This document shows positions 42,852-51,800 of a DNA stretch of 64,000 bases, piece after piece. The notes under the pieces were generated by a model that had not been told where the DNA came from, ran no database searches, and was given only the letters and a program-made list of their open reading frames with translations. The stretch covers positions 8,742,001 to 8,806,000 of the forward strand of contig NZ_CP031969.1 in NCBI RefSeq assembly GCF_003443735.1. Reading direction: 5' to 3'. The number at the start of each line of letters is the position of its first letter. Positions within the stretch are counted from its first letter, which is position 1. Source of the stretch: Streptomyces sp. CC0208 (GTDB taxonomy: Bacteria; Actinomycetota; Actinomycetes; Streptomycetales; Streptomycetaceae). The position numbers were made by a program, and so were the translations under genes.

Positions 42852-44537
42852 TCAGGCGTCGATGATGACGGGGATGATGAGAGGCCTGCGGCGGTGGGTG
42901 CGGAACGCCCAGTTCGCCACGGCCCGGGCGAGGAGTTGTTCGAGCTGGCGCGCGTCCCCGACGCCTTCCTCGGCCGCGGTGGCCAGGGTCTTCTCGATGA
43001 CGGGGACGACCGGCTCGAAGGTGGCGTCGTCGTGGACGAAGCCGCGGGCCAGGAAGTCGGGCGCCTCGGCGAGCGCGCCGGTGTCCGCGTCGACGATCGC
43101 CACCACCGTGACCACGCCTTCCTCCGCGAGGGTGAGGCGGTCCTTGAGGGACGCCTCGGTCGCGCCGCCGACTTCCATGCCGTCCACGTAGACGTTGCCG
43201 GCGGGGACCTTGCCGGTGATGGACGCGCGGCCGTCGACGAGGTCGACGACGACTCCGTCCTCGGCGATGACGACGTGGTCGGGATCGACACCGGTACGGA
43301 TGGCGAGGTCGGCGTTGGCGCGCAGGTGGCGCCATTCGCCGTGCACGGGCATGACGTTGCGCGGTTTGACGATGTTGTAGCAGTAGACGAGTTCGCCTGC
43401 GCTGGCGTGCCCGGAGACGTGCACCTTGGCATTGCCCTTGTGGACCACGTGGGCGCCCCACCGGGTGAGTCCGTTGATCACCCGGTAGATGGCGTTCTCG
43501 TTGCCGGGGATGAGGGAGCTGGCGAGCAGGACGGTGTCGCCCTTGCCGATGCGGATCTGGTGGTCGCGGTTGGCCATGCGGGACAGCGCGGCCATGGGTT
43601 CGCCCTGGGAGCCGGTGCACACGAGAGTGATCTTGTGGTCCGGGAGCTTCTCCAGCTCCTTCGTGTTCACGACCAGACCGGACGGGACCTTCAGATAGCC
43701 CAGGTCACGGGCGATGCCCATGTTGCGGACCATCGACCGGCCGACGAAGGCGACCTTGCGGCCGTGCTGGTGGGCGGCGTCCAGGACCTGCTGGATGCGG
43801 TGCACATGGCTGGCGAAGCTGGAGACGATGACCCGGCGTGGCGCCGTGCGCATCACCTGCTCGATCGCCGGGTTCAGCTCACGCTCCGAGGTGGTGAAGC
43901 CGGGAACCTCGGCGTTGGTGGAGTCGGTGAGGAACAGGTCCACGCCCTCTTCGCCGAGGCGGGCGAAGGCGCGCAGGTCGGTGATGCGGTCGTCGAGAGG
44001 GAACTGGTCCATCTTGAAGTCGCCGGTGTGCAGCACCATGCCGGCGCCGGTGCGGATCGCGACCGCGAGGCTGTCCGGGATGGAGTGGTTGACCGCAACG
44101 AACTCGAGGTCGAAGGGCCCGAAGCCGCGCCGGTCGCCCTCCCGCACCCGCACCGTGCGCGGCCGGATGCCGTGTTCCTTGAGCTTGGCCTCCAGGAACG
44201 CCAGCGTCAGCTTGGAGCCGACGACGGGAATGTCGGACCGTTCACGCAGCAGGTACGGCACTCCGCCGATGTGATCCTCGTGGCCGTGGGTCAGCACGAC
44301 GGCCACGATGTCGTCCAGCCGGTCGCGGATCGAGGTGAAGTCCGGCAGGATCACGTCGACGCCCGGCTGGGTCTCCTCGGGGAACAACACGCCGCAGTCG
44401 ACGACGAGCAGCTTGCCCGCGTGCTCGAAGACGGTCATGTTGCGGCCGATCTCACCCAGGCCGCCCAGGGCGATGACCCGCAGCCCCCCTTCGGGAAGAG
44501 GCGGAGCGGCTTTCAGTTCGGGGTGCGGATGACTCAT
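42852..44537 (-). CDS. rnj: ribonuclease J
   Basis: Beta-CASP metallo-beta-lactamase ribonuclease of 561 residues, the usual length in actinomycetes. Motifs are GGLGEIGRNM, the catalytic HGHEDHIGG, HTGDFKMDQ, LTDSTNAEVPG, SGHASAGE and PVHGEWRHL, followed by the C-terminal domain. It processes rRNA and degrades mRNA by 5'-exo and endo cleavage. The start MSHPHPELK is the family start; an open frame continues upstream. The usual rnj of Streptomyces sits near dapA and thyX. Here the neighbours are a deacetylase and a GNAT enzyme, so this may be a second copy. Confidence 0.93.
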   Translation of the reverse strand: MSHPHPELKAAPPLPEGGLRVIALGGLGEIGRNMTVFEHAGKLLVVDCGVLFPEETQPGVDVILPDFTSIRDRLDDIVAVVLTHGHEDHIGGVPYLLRERSDIPVVGSKLTLAFLEAKLKEHGIRPRTVRVREGDRRGFGPFDLEFVAVNHSIPDSLAVAIRTGAGMVLHTGDFKMDQFPLDDRITDLRAFARLGEEGVDLFLTDSTNAEVPGFTTSERELNPAIEQVMRTAPRRVIVSSFASHVHRIQQVLDAAHQHGRKVAFVGRSMVRNMGIARDLGYLKVPSGLVVNTKELEKLPDHKITLVCTGSQGEPMAALSRMANRDHQIRIGKGDTVLLASSLIPGNENAIYRVINGLTRWGAHVVHKGNAKVHVSGHASAGELVYCYNIVKPRNVMPVHGEWRHLRANADLAIRTGVDPDHVVIAEDGVVVDLVDGRASITGKVPAGNVYVDGMEVGGATEASLKDRLTLAEEGVVTVVAIVDADTGALAEAPDFLARGFVHDDATFEPVVPVIEKTLATAAEEGVGDARQLEQLLARAVANWAFRTHRRRPLIIPVIIDA

Positions 44538-44684
44538 AGCTTGACGGTACCCGGAGAGCGCAACGAGATGATCCATTGTCGCTGTGATCTGATCGCTGGT
44601 GACGGTCGGTAGTGCCAGGCGCCGAAGCGGTACCGCCCCGCCGAGGAACATCCTGACGGGACCTCGGTGCGACATACTCTCCGG

Positions 44685-45182
44685 ATGAGTTCACGCGTTT
44701 CCCCGATCAGCCGGCCGGTCACGATACGCAGGGCCGTCGCGCGGGATGCCAAGCGGCTCACGCGGCTCGTGCGTGGCTCAGGCGCCTACCAGGGGAAATA
44801 CGCGGCCGCGGTGGCGGGCTATCGGGTCGGTCCCGATTACATCGAAGCCCACAGCACCTTCGTAGCCGTCGGTGCCGTCGGTGCCGACGAGCATGCAGGC
44901 CGGGTCCTCGGGTTCTACTCGCTCGTCCTCGTTCCACCGGAGCTCGATCTGCTGTTCGTCGCCGACGAAGCACAAGGACATGGGATCGGACGGCTGCTCG
45001 TCGAGCACATGCAGTCCGAGGCCCGTGCCGCCGGGCTCGACCGTGTCAAGGTCGTGTCGCACCGGCCCGCCGAGGACTTCTACCACCGCGTCGGTGCTGT
45101 GCGGACCGGGACCGCGCTCGCGAACCCGCCCGCCGTGCCGTGGGACCGTCCCGAATTCGAGTTTCGCCTTCCTCCGGCGTGA
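44685..45182 (+). CDS. GNAT-family N-acetyltransferase
   Basis: Acetyltransferase of 165 residues. The acetyl-CoA-binding motif is FVADEAQGHGIGRLLVEHM (Q/RxxGxG/A), followed by the late KVVSHRPAEDFYHRVGAVRTG. An ATG at 44667 would add six residues; neither start has a strong ribosome-binding site, so the mRNA may be leaderless. It is divergent from ribonuclease J across about 150 bp. Substrate is unknown. Confidence 0.85.
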   Translation: MSSRVSPISRPVTIRRAVARDAKRLTRLVRGSGAYQGKYAAAVAGYRVGPDYIEAHSTFVAVGAVGADEHAGRVLGFYSLVLVPPELDLLFVADEAQGHGIGRLLVEHMQSEARAAGLDRVKVVSHRPAEDFYHRVGAVRTGTALANPPAVPWDRPEFEFRLPPA

Positions 45183-45553
45183 ACGGGTGTTCCGGTTCAC
45201 GTGCTGAGCCGGTGCGGGCGCCGGGTTGATGCCGGCGTGCGAGGGGTGGCGGGTGGGGTGTGATGCAGAACACGGTGAGTGTGCGCATGTGTGTTCGGTG
45301 CGTACTTCGGGTGGGTTGGACCTGGTCAGAGCGCTACGGAGGGTGACTAGCGGCGCTTGTTGAAGGGTGTACAGGGCCTGCACGGGGGCGCGTGGGGAGG
45401 CTTTTTCAAACGGGCGTGAGTGTTCCGCCGGGCAAATCACTTAGCTAGGTCTCAGGCCCAACGGCCTTTCGGCGCGAGCGAGTTGGCGCCGGGTCCCTGC
45501 TTGCCTCGATGGAGAGGATCTTTGCTCATGTCCCCTGCCGACAGGAGCCGGTC
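45183..45553. other. 370-bp region upstream of sigma operon
   Basis: No gene seen. It is G/T-rich on the plus strand and ends in AATCACTTAGCTAGG (45436-45450), a possible promoter area for the sigma operon that follows. Confidence 0.45.
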
Positions 45554-46177
45554 GTGAGGTACGACGACGCCCAGGAGGGCGCCTCGCCGGCGGAGCACCG
45601 CGCCGGGCTCTCGCAGTCCATGTTCGTCGCCCTGGACCTGGAAGTGGACTTCGAGGCCTTCTACCTCGGTCACCACGAGGTCTTCCACGCGTATGCGGAA
45701 GTGCACTTCGGCAACCGCGAGACCGCGGAAGAGGTCATCCACGAGGTCTTCCTGGAGATTCACGCGGGCTGGTCGCAGCTGCTGAGCGCGGGCAACCTCG
45801 AACAGGGTGCGTGGGCGATCGTGCGGCGCATCGTCCACAACCGCCTCGATGCGGAGGGCCGGGGCCCGGCATTCGTCATCAACGGCCCCATCGCCCAGGC
45901 CCTCGACACGGCGCTCGTCACGGCCCGCGACAAGCTCCAGAAGATGGAGTCCGCGAGCGGTCTGTACGAGGCGATAGCGGACCTGCCCGACCGGCAGTTC
46001 GAGGTGATCGTGCTGCGCTACGTGCTCGGCTACCCGACCGCCAAGGTCGCCTGGTACATCGGCATAGACGACCGGACCGTCGGCCACCACCTGCGCCGTG
46101 CCAAGGAACGCCTGCGCCTCAAGCTCGGCCTGCCCGAGACCCCGAAGAAGTCCAAGCACAAGGGAGTGGGAGCGTGA
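45554..46177 (+). CDS. ECF-type sigma-70 family RNA polymerase sigma factor
   Basis: Sigma factor of 207 residues. Region 2 lies at about 28-95 (FYLGHHEVFHAYAEVHF, AEEVIHEVFLEI, GAWAIVRRIVHNRLD). Region 4 lies at about 140-200 (IADLPDRQFEVIVLRYVLG, TVGHHLRRAKERLRLKLG). The start is the GTG with GACAGGAG upstream; an ATG at 45509 has no such site. Region 2 is less canonical than in standard ECFs. No anti-sigma factor is obvious, but the next gene overlaps by GTGA and the third is a small membrane protein; one may control it. Confidence 0.87.
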   Translation: MRYDDAQEGASPAEHRAGLSQSMFVALDLEVDFEAFYLGHHEVFHAYAEVHFGNRETAEEVIHEVFLEIHAGWSQLLSAGNLEQGAWAIVRRIVHNRLDAEGRGPAFVINGPIAQALDTALVTARDKLQKMESASGLYEAIADLPDRQFEVIVLRYVLGYPTAKVAWYIGIDDRTVGHHLRRAKERLRLKLGLPETPKKSKHKGVGA

Positions 46178-46845
46178 GCACCACCATCAACGACCTCCTG
46201 GAGAGCGCCCGACTGCCGGTCGCCCCGCGCAGCGGCGCCGACGTCGCCGCGGGGCTGCGCCGGCTGGCCGCCGACGCCTCCCGCCGCACTCCCGCCACCG
46301 AGGTCACCCGCGCCGCCCAGGCCGGACAGCGCCTCGCCGTGGTGTGCCGGTGGGTCCTCAACGAGCCGGACGCAGCCGCTCACGTCGCGAAGATCGCCGA
46401 GGGCCCGGACCGCGGGCCGCTGACGGAAGAGGAGCTCGACGTCGACGGCGCCCTCGTCTACGCCTGCCTGCTGTCCCTGACCGGCCATCCCGAATCCGCA
46501 CAGTTCTGGTGGCAGCTCGCCGCCGGGGCCGGCAGCCGCGCCGCCGCCTACTGCCTGCACCTGCACCACCTGTGCGTGGGCGAATCCAGGCGGGCGCGGC
46601 ACTGGTTCCACCAGCTCACCCACTCCATGGCCGACACCGCTCCGCCGGACGCCGCCTTCCTCGACGGCCTGGAGATCTTCGCCCGGTACGTACGCGCCAA
46701 CGGCTCCGGCGCCCACGCGCCCACCGGCCGCCTGGAGAGCGAGGTCGACCGGCTGGCCGCCCGCACTCCCCACTCCTCCGTCATCGTCGCCCGGCCCGAC
46801 GGCCAACTCGTGGCCCGGCTCCAGGAGTTCAACCAAGGCCGCTGA
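46174..46845 (+). CDS. uncharacterised protein in sigma factor operon
   Basis: Protein of 223 residues with no membrane segment that I can see. It is helical and Ala/Arg-rich, with DVAAGLRRLAADA near the start and tetratricopeptide-like pairs in the middle (LVYACLLSLTGHPESAQFWWQLAAGAGSRAA). It overlaps the sigma gene by GTGA. It could be an activity partner (anti-sigma or co-factor). I do not recognise the family. Confidence 0.75.
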   Translation: MSTTINDLLESARLPVAPRSGADVAAGLRRLAADASRRTPATEVTRAAQAGQRLAVVCRWVLNEPDAAAHVAKIAEGPDRGPLTEEELDVDGALVYACLLSLTGHPESAQFWWQLAAGAGSRAAAYCLHLHHLCVGESRRARHWFHQLTHSMADTAPPDAAFLDGLEIFARYVRANGSGAHAPTGRLESEVDRLAARTPHSSVIVARPDGQLVARLQEFNQGR

Positions 46846-46967
46846 TCTTCTCCCGGTACGACGACCGGTACGACAACGAACAGGGGAGACCGTCACCAGC
46901 CACCGGTTCCACGGCCACGGCCGGGCGGGCTCCCCGTCAGGACGCCATCCAGAAAGGGACGTAAGCC

Positions 46968-47141
46968 ATGGACCCCAGCCTCCCTCCACCTCGCACGGGC
47001 CGGGAACGGTTCCTCGCCGTCCGGGAGTGGATCGTGCGACGGCGGCGCATCGCCCTCGCTCAACTGCTGCGCGGCGCCTGTTACGGCGCCGGCACCGGAG
47101 CCGTGGGCCTGATCTTCGTGTGGGTCGAGCACCGCATGTGA
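46968..47141 (+). CDS. 57-residue predicted membrane protein, sigma operon
   Basis: Short gene starting MDPSLPPPRTGRERFLAVRE, with AAAGGGACG as ribosome-binding site seven bases upstream of the ATG. It has a basic patch (VRRRRR) then one hydrophobic segment (about 32-53, GAGTGAVGLIFVWVE). It follows the sigma-linked gene by about 120 bp. It may be the membrane component of the sigma system; function is unknown. Confidence 0.6.
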   Translation: MDPSLPPPRTGRERFLAVREWIVRRRRIALAQLLRGACYGAGTGAVGLIFVWVEHRM

Positions 47142-47290
47142 TCACACAGCAGCATGATCCGCACCAGGGCGGCCCGCGCCGGGTCGGTTGTCCGACTGAC
47201 CCGGGTGCACCTGGCATCGGCCTGGCTGCATGGATCAGGGGCGTTCGTGGACCAGTACAGCCGGGTGCTCGCGCCGGATCCGGCCGGGAT

Positions 47291-48757
47291 TCAGTCCGCG
47301 TCGGCGACGATGGAGCCGACGCGCTCGGCCAGGACCGGATCGCGGCGGACCAGGACGGTGGCGTAGCCGACGGCGACGAGCAAGGTGGCGATCGCCGCGT
47401 AGGGGAACCAGTTGTACGGCGCGGGCTGCCCGGGCTTGGCGAGGTAGTACAGCGGAACCAGGATGGCCACCGTGCCGAGCGCGGGCAGGAGGAGGTGCCG
47501 GACGACCCGGAACTCCTGGGGGCGGTACCTGCGGTAGTACAGCGGGAGCGCGATGTTGGAGGCGAGGTAGACCAGCAGGATCAGGATGGCGCCGAGCGTC
47601 GAGGACTCGGTGAAGAAGACCACCGGGTTCATCGGGCCGCCGTCCGAGCCCAGCAGGTGGCCCAGGCCCCAGCCGCCGATGATCAGCAGGGCGATGGCCG
47701 TGAAGGTGACGATCGCGTTGTTCGGGGTGCGGCGGACAGGGTGGACATAGCCGAAGAAGGCGGGCAGCAGACCCTCGCGTCCGGCGTTGAACACCAGGCG
47801 CGCCTGGGAGTTGATACCCGCGATCAGCACGCCGAGGGTGGAGGTCAGACCACCGAGGTAGGCGAGGAACGCCAGCACGCCGAGGGTGTCCTGGGCCACC
47901 TCGATGAAGGGGATCCGGGTGGCTCCGAGCTTGGCCACGTCGTAGCCGAAGCCGGTCACCGTGGCGTAGGCGAAGAGAATGTAACTCACCGTCATGATCG
48001 CGATGGAGGAGAACACGGCGCGGCCGACGTTGCGCCGCGGATTCTCCGTCTCCTCGGCGAGTGCCGCCGAGTTCTCCCATCCGATGAACAGGTACACCGC
48101 CAGCGGGAAGCCGGCTGCCAGACCGTTGAAACCGCCGCTGATGTGGCTGGGCAGGAAGGGGTCGACGGACAGCCCGCCGTGGTGTTCCACCAGCGCGGCG
48201 ACCGAGACCACGAGCAGCACCAGCATCTCCGCGCCGAAGAAGTAGCCGGCCCACTTGGTGGAGACGACCACCCCGCGCAGCATCAGCACCACGGCCAACC
48301 CGGTGAGCAGTAGGGTCCAGATGATCCACGGCAGGTCGATGCCCGTGTAGTGCTGCAGGGTGATCTGCACGAACCCGCCGGAGATCGAGATGACACCGGC
48401 CATCGCGATGATGTAGCCCAGCGCCGCCAACAGCGCCGTCGTCACCGCGCTGACGGGTCCGAACGTCTTGCCGACGAAGGTGATGAAGCTGCCCGCCGAG
48501 GGGTGCGCGCGGGAGAACTCGGCGAGCGTGTTGCCGAGGAGCGCTACCGCGACACCCGCGGCCGCGATGGTCAGGGGCGAGGCGACGCCCGCGGTGGTGG
48601 CCAGGAAGGCGAACCCGAAGAAGAAGCTCATGGCCGGGCCGACGTTGGCCATCGTCGCGGCGGCGATGTCCGCCATGCCGAGGACGCCGCCGCGCAGCCG
48701 CTGCGGCGCGCCGACGGGGCCCGGGGGCGTCAGCGGATCTGCTCCGGGGTGGGGCAT
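47291..48757 (-). CDS. APC-family amino acid/polyamine permease
   Basis: Membrane transporter of 488 residues with about twelve hydrophobic segments. It has the APC entry motif MADIAAATMANVGPAMSFFF in the first helix and GWENSAALAEETENPRRNVG, which is the conserved loop of the superfamily. GAGGAG precedes the ATG. It lies just before a GntR regulator on the same strand, which may control it. Substrate is likely an amino acid or amine. Confidence 0.88.
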   Translation of the reverse strand: MPHPGADPLTPPGPVGAPQRLRGGVLGMADIAAATMANVGPAMSFFFGFAFLATTAGVASPLTIAAAGVAVALLGNTLAEFSRAHPSAGSFITFVGKTFGPVSAVTTALLAALGYIIAMAGVISISGGFVQITLQHYTGIDLPWIIWTLLLTGLAVVLMLRGVVVSTKWAGYFFGAEMLVLLVVSVAALVEHHGGLSVDPFLPSHISGGFNGLAAGFPLAVYLFIGWENSAALAEETENPRRNVGRAVFSSIAIMTVSYILFAYATVTGFGYDVAKLGATRIPFIEVAQDTLGVLAFLAYLGGLTSTLGVLIAGINSQARLVFNAGREGLLPAFFGYVHPVRRTPNNAIVTFTAIALLIIGGWGLGHLLGSDGGPMNPVVFFTESSTLGAILILLVYLASNIALPLYYRRYRPQEFRVVRHLLLPALGTVAILVPLYYLAKPGQPAPYNWFPYAAIATLLVAVGYATVLVRRDPVLAERVGSIVADAD

Positions 48758-48836
48758 GGCGGCAACTCCTCGTGCAATGTGGCGGCGTGGTGGGTGCGCG
48801 GGCTGTCGAGGGCCGGGCGGGCACGGTCGGGGCGGG

Positions 48837-49571
48837 TCAGCGGTGCCGGGAACGCTGGTGTGCCTTCACCGCCTGTACGGCCGGTTCGGTCGCACCCCGC
48901 CCGAGCTCGGTGAGCAGTTCGGCGTGGCAGCGGTTCTGTTCCCGTACCGCCTCGGGCAGCGGTGCGGGGAGGAGCAGGCACAGCCGGCCGAGCAGATCGG
49001 CGGCGAACTCGCGGATTCCGGCGCCGCCGAGCGCCTCCGCGAGGGCCAGGTGGAAGCGGGTCTCCAGCTCCGCCATGTCTGCCGGGTCGTCGGTTCGGTC
49101 CAGGTCGTCGACGAGTGCGCGAAGTGGGTCCAGCCTCTCGGCCGGCACCTCTCCCGAACCGTGCGCCACGAGGCCGCATTCGAGCAGCAGGTGGAAGGCG
49201 TCCAGTGACGCTGCCTCCTCCGCGTCGTGCATCAGGGCGACGACGGTGTCCCAGCCCTGCGCGACGAAGGTTCCGCCCGCCCGGCCGCGTCGGCGGTCGA
49301 GCAGGCCGTCCTGGCACATGCCCTCCAGCGCGCGGCGCACGGTGATCTCCCCGATCCCCAGTTCCTCGGCGAGGACACCGGCGTCCGGGAGTCGGTCCCC
49401 CGGCCGCACGGACTGCAGGCGTACCCGCAGGGCGATCCGTGACCGGACGAGATCGGATCCGTTCTGGCCGCCCAGAGGCAGCGCGCGGGCGTGCCCCACG
49501 CCGATGACCGGGGTCGTGGGAGCTGAGCCCGGCTGGTTGTACGGCCCGAACTTGCCCGCTGCATTCACCAC
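48837..49571 (-). CDS. GntR-family (FadR-type) transcriptional regulator
   Basis: Regulator of 244 residues. A winged helix-turn-helix is at about 40-105 (VRPGDRLPDAGVLAEELGIGEITVRRALE), followed by an FCD-type helical domain with LETRFHLALAEALGG. The start is a GTG pair (49571/49568) after AGGG. It shares direction with the permease that follows and lies about 700 bp from a second, rightward permease; either could be its target. It differs clearly from the GntR protein at 5989. Confidence 0.88.
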   Translation of the reverse strand: MVNAAGKFGPYNQPGSAPTTPVIGVGHARALPLGGQNGSDLVRSRIALRVRLQSVRPGDRLPDAGVLAEELGIGEITVRRALEGMCQDGLLDRRRGRAGGTFVAQGWDTVVALMHDAEEAASLDAFHLLLECGLVAHGSGEVPAERLDPLRALVDDLDRTDDPADMAELETRFHLALAEALGGAGIREFAADLLGRLCLLLPAPLPEAVREQNRCHAELLTELGRGATEPAVQAVKAHQRSRHR

Positions 49572-49575
49572 GACG

Positions 49576-49776
49576 TCACCCTAACGGCCTGCTGATCGCG
49601 GACGTGGCCCCGAACGTGACGTCGTACGGCGGGACCGTGGCCGGGAACGCGGGCTCGACATCACGCGGCTCGGCGTCCCGCGCCTGGCTTCCGCCGTGCG
49701 CCGCGTCCAGGGCGGGCTCGTACGCGGCGAGAAGGGCGGCAGGCGGTTCCCGCGACGACGTCTCGGGGTGGTGCAT
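49576..49776 (-). CDS. possible small protein, 66 residues
   Basis: Short open frame starting MHHPETSSREPP with GGAG seven bases upstream, ending four bases from the GntR start. It is Ala/Pro-rich and acidic with no membrane segment, and I do not recognise it. Its position just ahead of the GntR-permease genes on the same strand suggests it could be co-transcribed with them. Existence rests on start signal and position only. Confidence 0.4.
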   Translation of the reverse strand: MHHPETSSREPPAALLAAYEPALDAAHGGSQARDAEPRDVEPAFPATVPPYDVTFGATSAISRPLG

Positions 49777-50278
49777 GGGAGCTCCGAGGGGAGGGGCACG
49801 TCGGGAGGAGGCTTTCGCGAGGGGAGGAGCGGATCGCGATGGAGGAAAAATTAGAGCAAGGTGAACAGTTAAACAAGACCTCGCCTCGCACGGCCCGTGG
49901 GTGGCGTGCGAGGGCGGGGTGGGCAGCCGTCCGGCACGGCTCTGAGCTGGGGATTCGCGCCTCCGCGGGCCGGTTGGTGAAGTCCCGTTGGCGCGGCGTG
50001 ACGGAGGGCGTGCGAGGCGGGGGTTGGGAGGGGAAGCGCGGTGGACGGGCCACCGGACCCCTTGTTTTTTTAGATCGCCCTGAACTATTTTCCTGAGCGC
50101 CACCGGCGTGACCGGTCCCACAGGACCCGGCTCGCAGGCCGCGGTCCACCATGCCCGCTCCACGACCGTGATCGCCACCCGCTCGCTGCTCCAGAACCCC
50201 CGCTGCTCCGTCCTGCGCAATCCACGCGGCCACCCCGCAGGCATCGTCCCTCGTCCCCACCTGTCCTTGGATGTCGAG
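49777..50278. other. 500-bp gap upstream of GABA-type permease
   Basis: Two less GC-rich patches (49850-49880 and 50063-50092) look like promoter areas, leftward and rightward respectively. No gene is recognised; an open frame continuous with the permease gene has no protein features. Confidence 0.5.
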
Positions 50279-51733
50279 ATGACCACACGTCCCCCTGTTT
50301 CCGCCCCCGATCCGGTCACCACCGTCAAGAACGACCCAGAAGGATCCGGCCTGCAGGCCGGCCTGAAGAACCGCCACCTGTCGATGATCGCGATCGGCGG
50401 TGTCATCGGCGCCGGGCTGTTCGTCGGCTCCGGATCCGGCATCGCCGCCGCCGGCCCCGGCATTCTGGTCTCCTACGCCCTCGTCGGCGTCCTCGTCGTC
50501 CTCGTCATGCGGATGCTCGGCGAGATGGCCGCGGCCAATCCGACGTCCGGCTCGTTCTCCGCCTACGCCGACCGCGCGCTGGGCCGCTGGGCCGGCTTCA
50601 CCATCGGCTGGCTGTACTGGTTCTTCTGGGTCGTGGTGCTCGCCGTGGAAGCGACCGCCGGAGCCAAGATCCTGGCCGGATGGATCCCGGCCGTACCGCA
50701 GTGGGGCTGGGCCCTGATCGTCATGATCGTCCTGACCGCCACCAACCTGGTCTCGGTCAGCTCCTACGGCGAGTTCGAGTTCTGGTTCGCGGGTATCAAG
50801 GTCGTTGCCATCGCCGCGTTCATCGTGGTCGGCGCACTCGCCATCTTCGGTCTGCTGCCGGGCTCGGACCATCCTGCGTCCGGCTTCTCCAACCTGACCG
50901 CGCACGGTGGGTTCCTGCCGAACGGCCCCGGAGCGATTCTCACGGGCGTGCTGATGGTGGTCTTCTCCTTCATGGGCAGCGAGATCGTCACCCTGGCGGC
51001 CGGTGAGACCGCGAACCCGCGGGCCGCGGTCACCAAGGCCACCAACAGCGTGATCTGGCGGATCGCGGTGTTCTACCTGGGCTCGATCCTGATCGTGGTG
51101 TCGCTGCTGAGGTGGGACGACCCGGCAATCCTCAAGGACGGCTCGTACGTCGCCGCGCTGAGCTCCGTCGGTATCCCGCACGCCGCCCAGATCATGAACG
51201 CCATCGTGCTGACCTCCGTGCTGTCCTGCCTCAACTCCGGCCTGTACACCGCGTCCCGCATGGCCTTCTCGCTGGGCCGCCGCAGCGACGCTCCGGCCGC
51301 CTTCGGCAGGACGACACGCCGCGGAGTGCCGCAGTCGGCCATCCTGGCCTCGGTGGTCTTCGGCTTCGTCGCGGTCGCCTTCAACTACCTGTGGCCGGAC
51401 ACGGTCTTCCAGTTCCTGCTCAACTCGTCCGGCGCCATCGCTCTGTTCGTCTGGCTCGTGATCTGCTTCTCCCAGCTGCGGATGCGCAAGATCATCCAGC
51501 GGGAGTCGCCCGAGAAGCTGGTCGTCAGGATGTGGCTGTACCCCTACCTGACCTGGGCCACCATCGCCCTGATCACGTTCGTACTGGGCTACATGCTGAC
51601 CGACACCGCCGAAGGCGGCGGCCGTGACCAGGTGGTCCTGTCCACCCTGGTGGCTCTGGCCGTGGTGGTCTTCGCCCTGGTCCGGGGACGGCTGGCCCGG
51701 AAGGTCCGGCAGGACGAGATCATCCCTTCGTAG
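50279..51733 (+). CDS. amino acid permease (GABA permease-like, AAT family)
   Basis: Membrane transporter of 484 residues with about twelve helices. Helix 1 has LSMIAIGGVIGAGLFVGSG, the hallmark of the AAT family, and GSEIVTLAAGETANPRAAVT is the conserved loop. Similar to GABA and aromatic amino acid permeases. It has no partner gene; the nearby GntR regulator may act on it. A strong hairpin follows the stop. Confidence 0.9.
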   Translation: MTTRPPVSAPDPVTTVKNDPEGSGLQAGLKNRHLSMIAIGGVIGAGLFVGSGSGIAAAGPGILVSYALVGVLVVLVMRMLGEMAAANPTSGSFSAYADRALGRWAGFTIGWLYWFFWVVVLAVEATAGAKILAGWIPAVPQWGWALIVMIVLTATNLVSVSSYGEFEFWFAGIKVVAIAAFIVVGALAIFGLLPGSDHPASGFSNLTAHGGFLPNGPGAILTGVLMVVFSFMGSEIVTLAAGETANPRAAVTKATNSVIWRIAVFYLGSILIVVSLLRWDDPAILKDGSYVAALSSVGIPHAAQIMNAIVLTSVLSCLNSGLYTASRMAFSLGRRSDAPAAFGRTTRRGVPQSAILASVVFGFVAVAFNYLWPDTVFQFLLNSSGAIALFVWLVICFSQLRMRKIIQRESPEKLVVRMWLYPYLTWATIALITFVLGYMLTDTAEGGGRDQVVLSTLVALAVVVFALVRGRLARKVRQDEIIPS

Positions 51734-51766
51734 CAACCCGGGCCGATCCACGGCCTTCTCCCGCCC

Positions 51767-51798
51767 GCCGGTGACGCGGCTCCCACCGCGTCACCGGC
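51767..51798. terminator. bidirectional terminator
   Basis: Perfect 13-bp stem (51767-51779 with 51786-51798) and 6-nt loop between the stops of two convergent genes. Confidence 0.85.
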
Positions 51799-51800
51799 CT

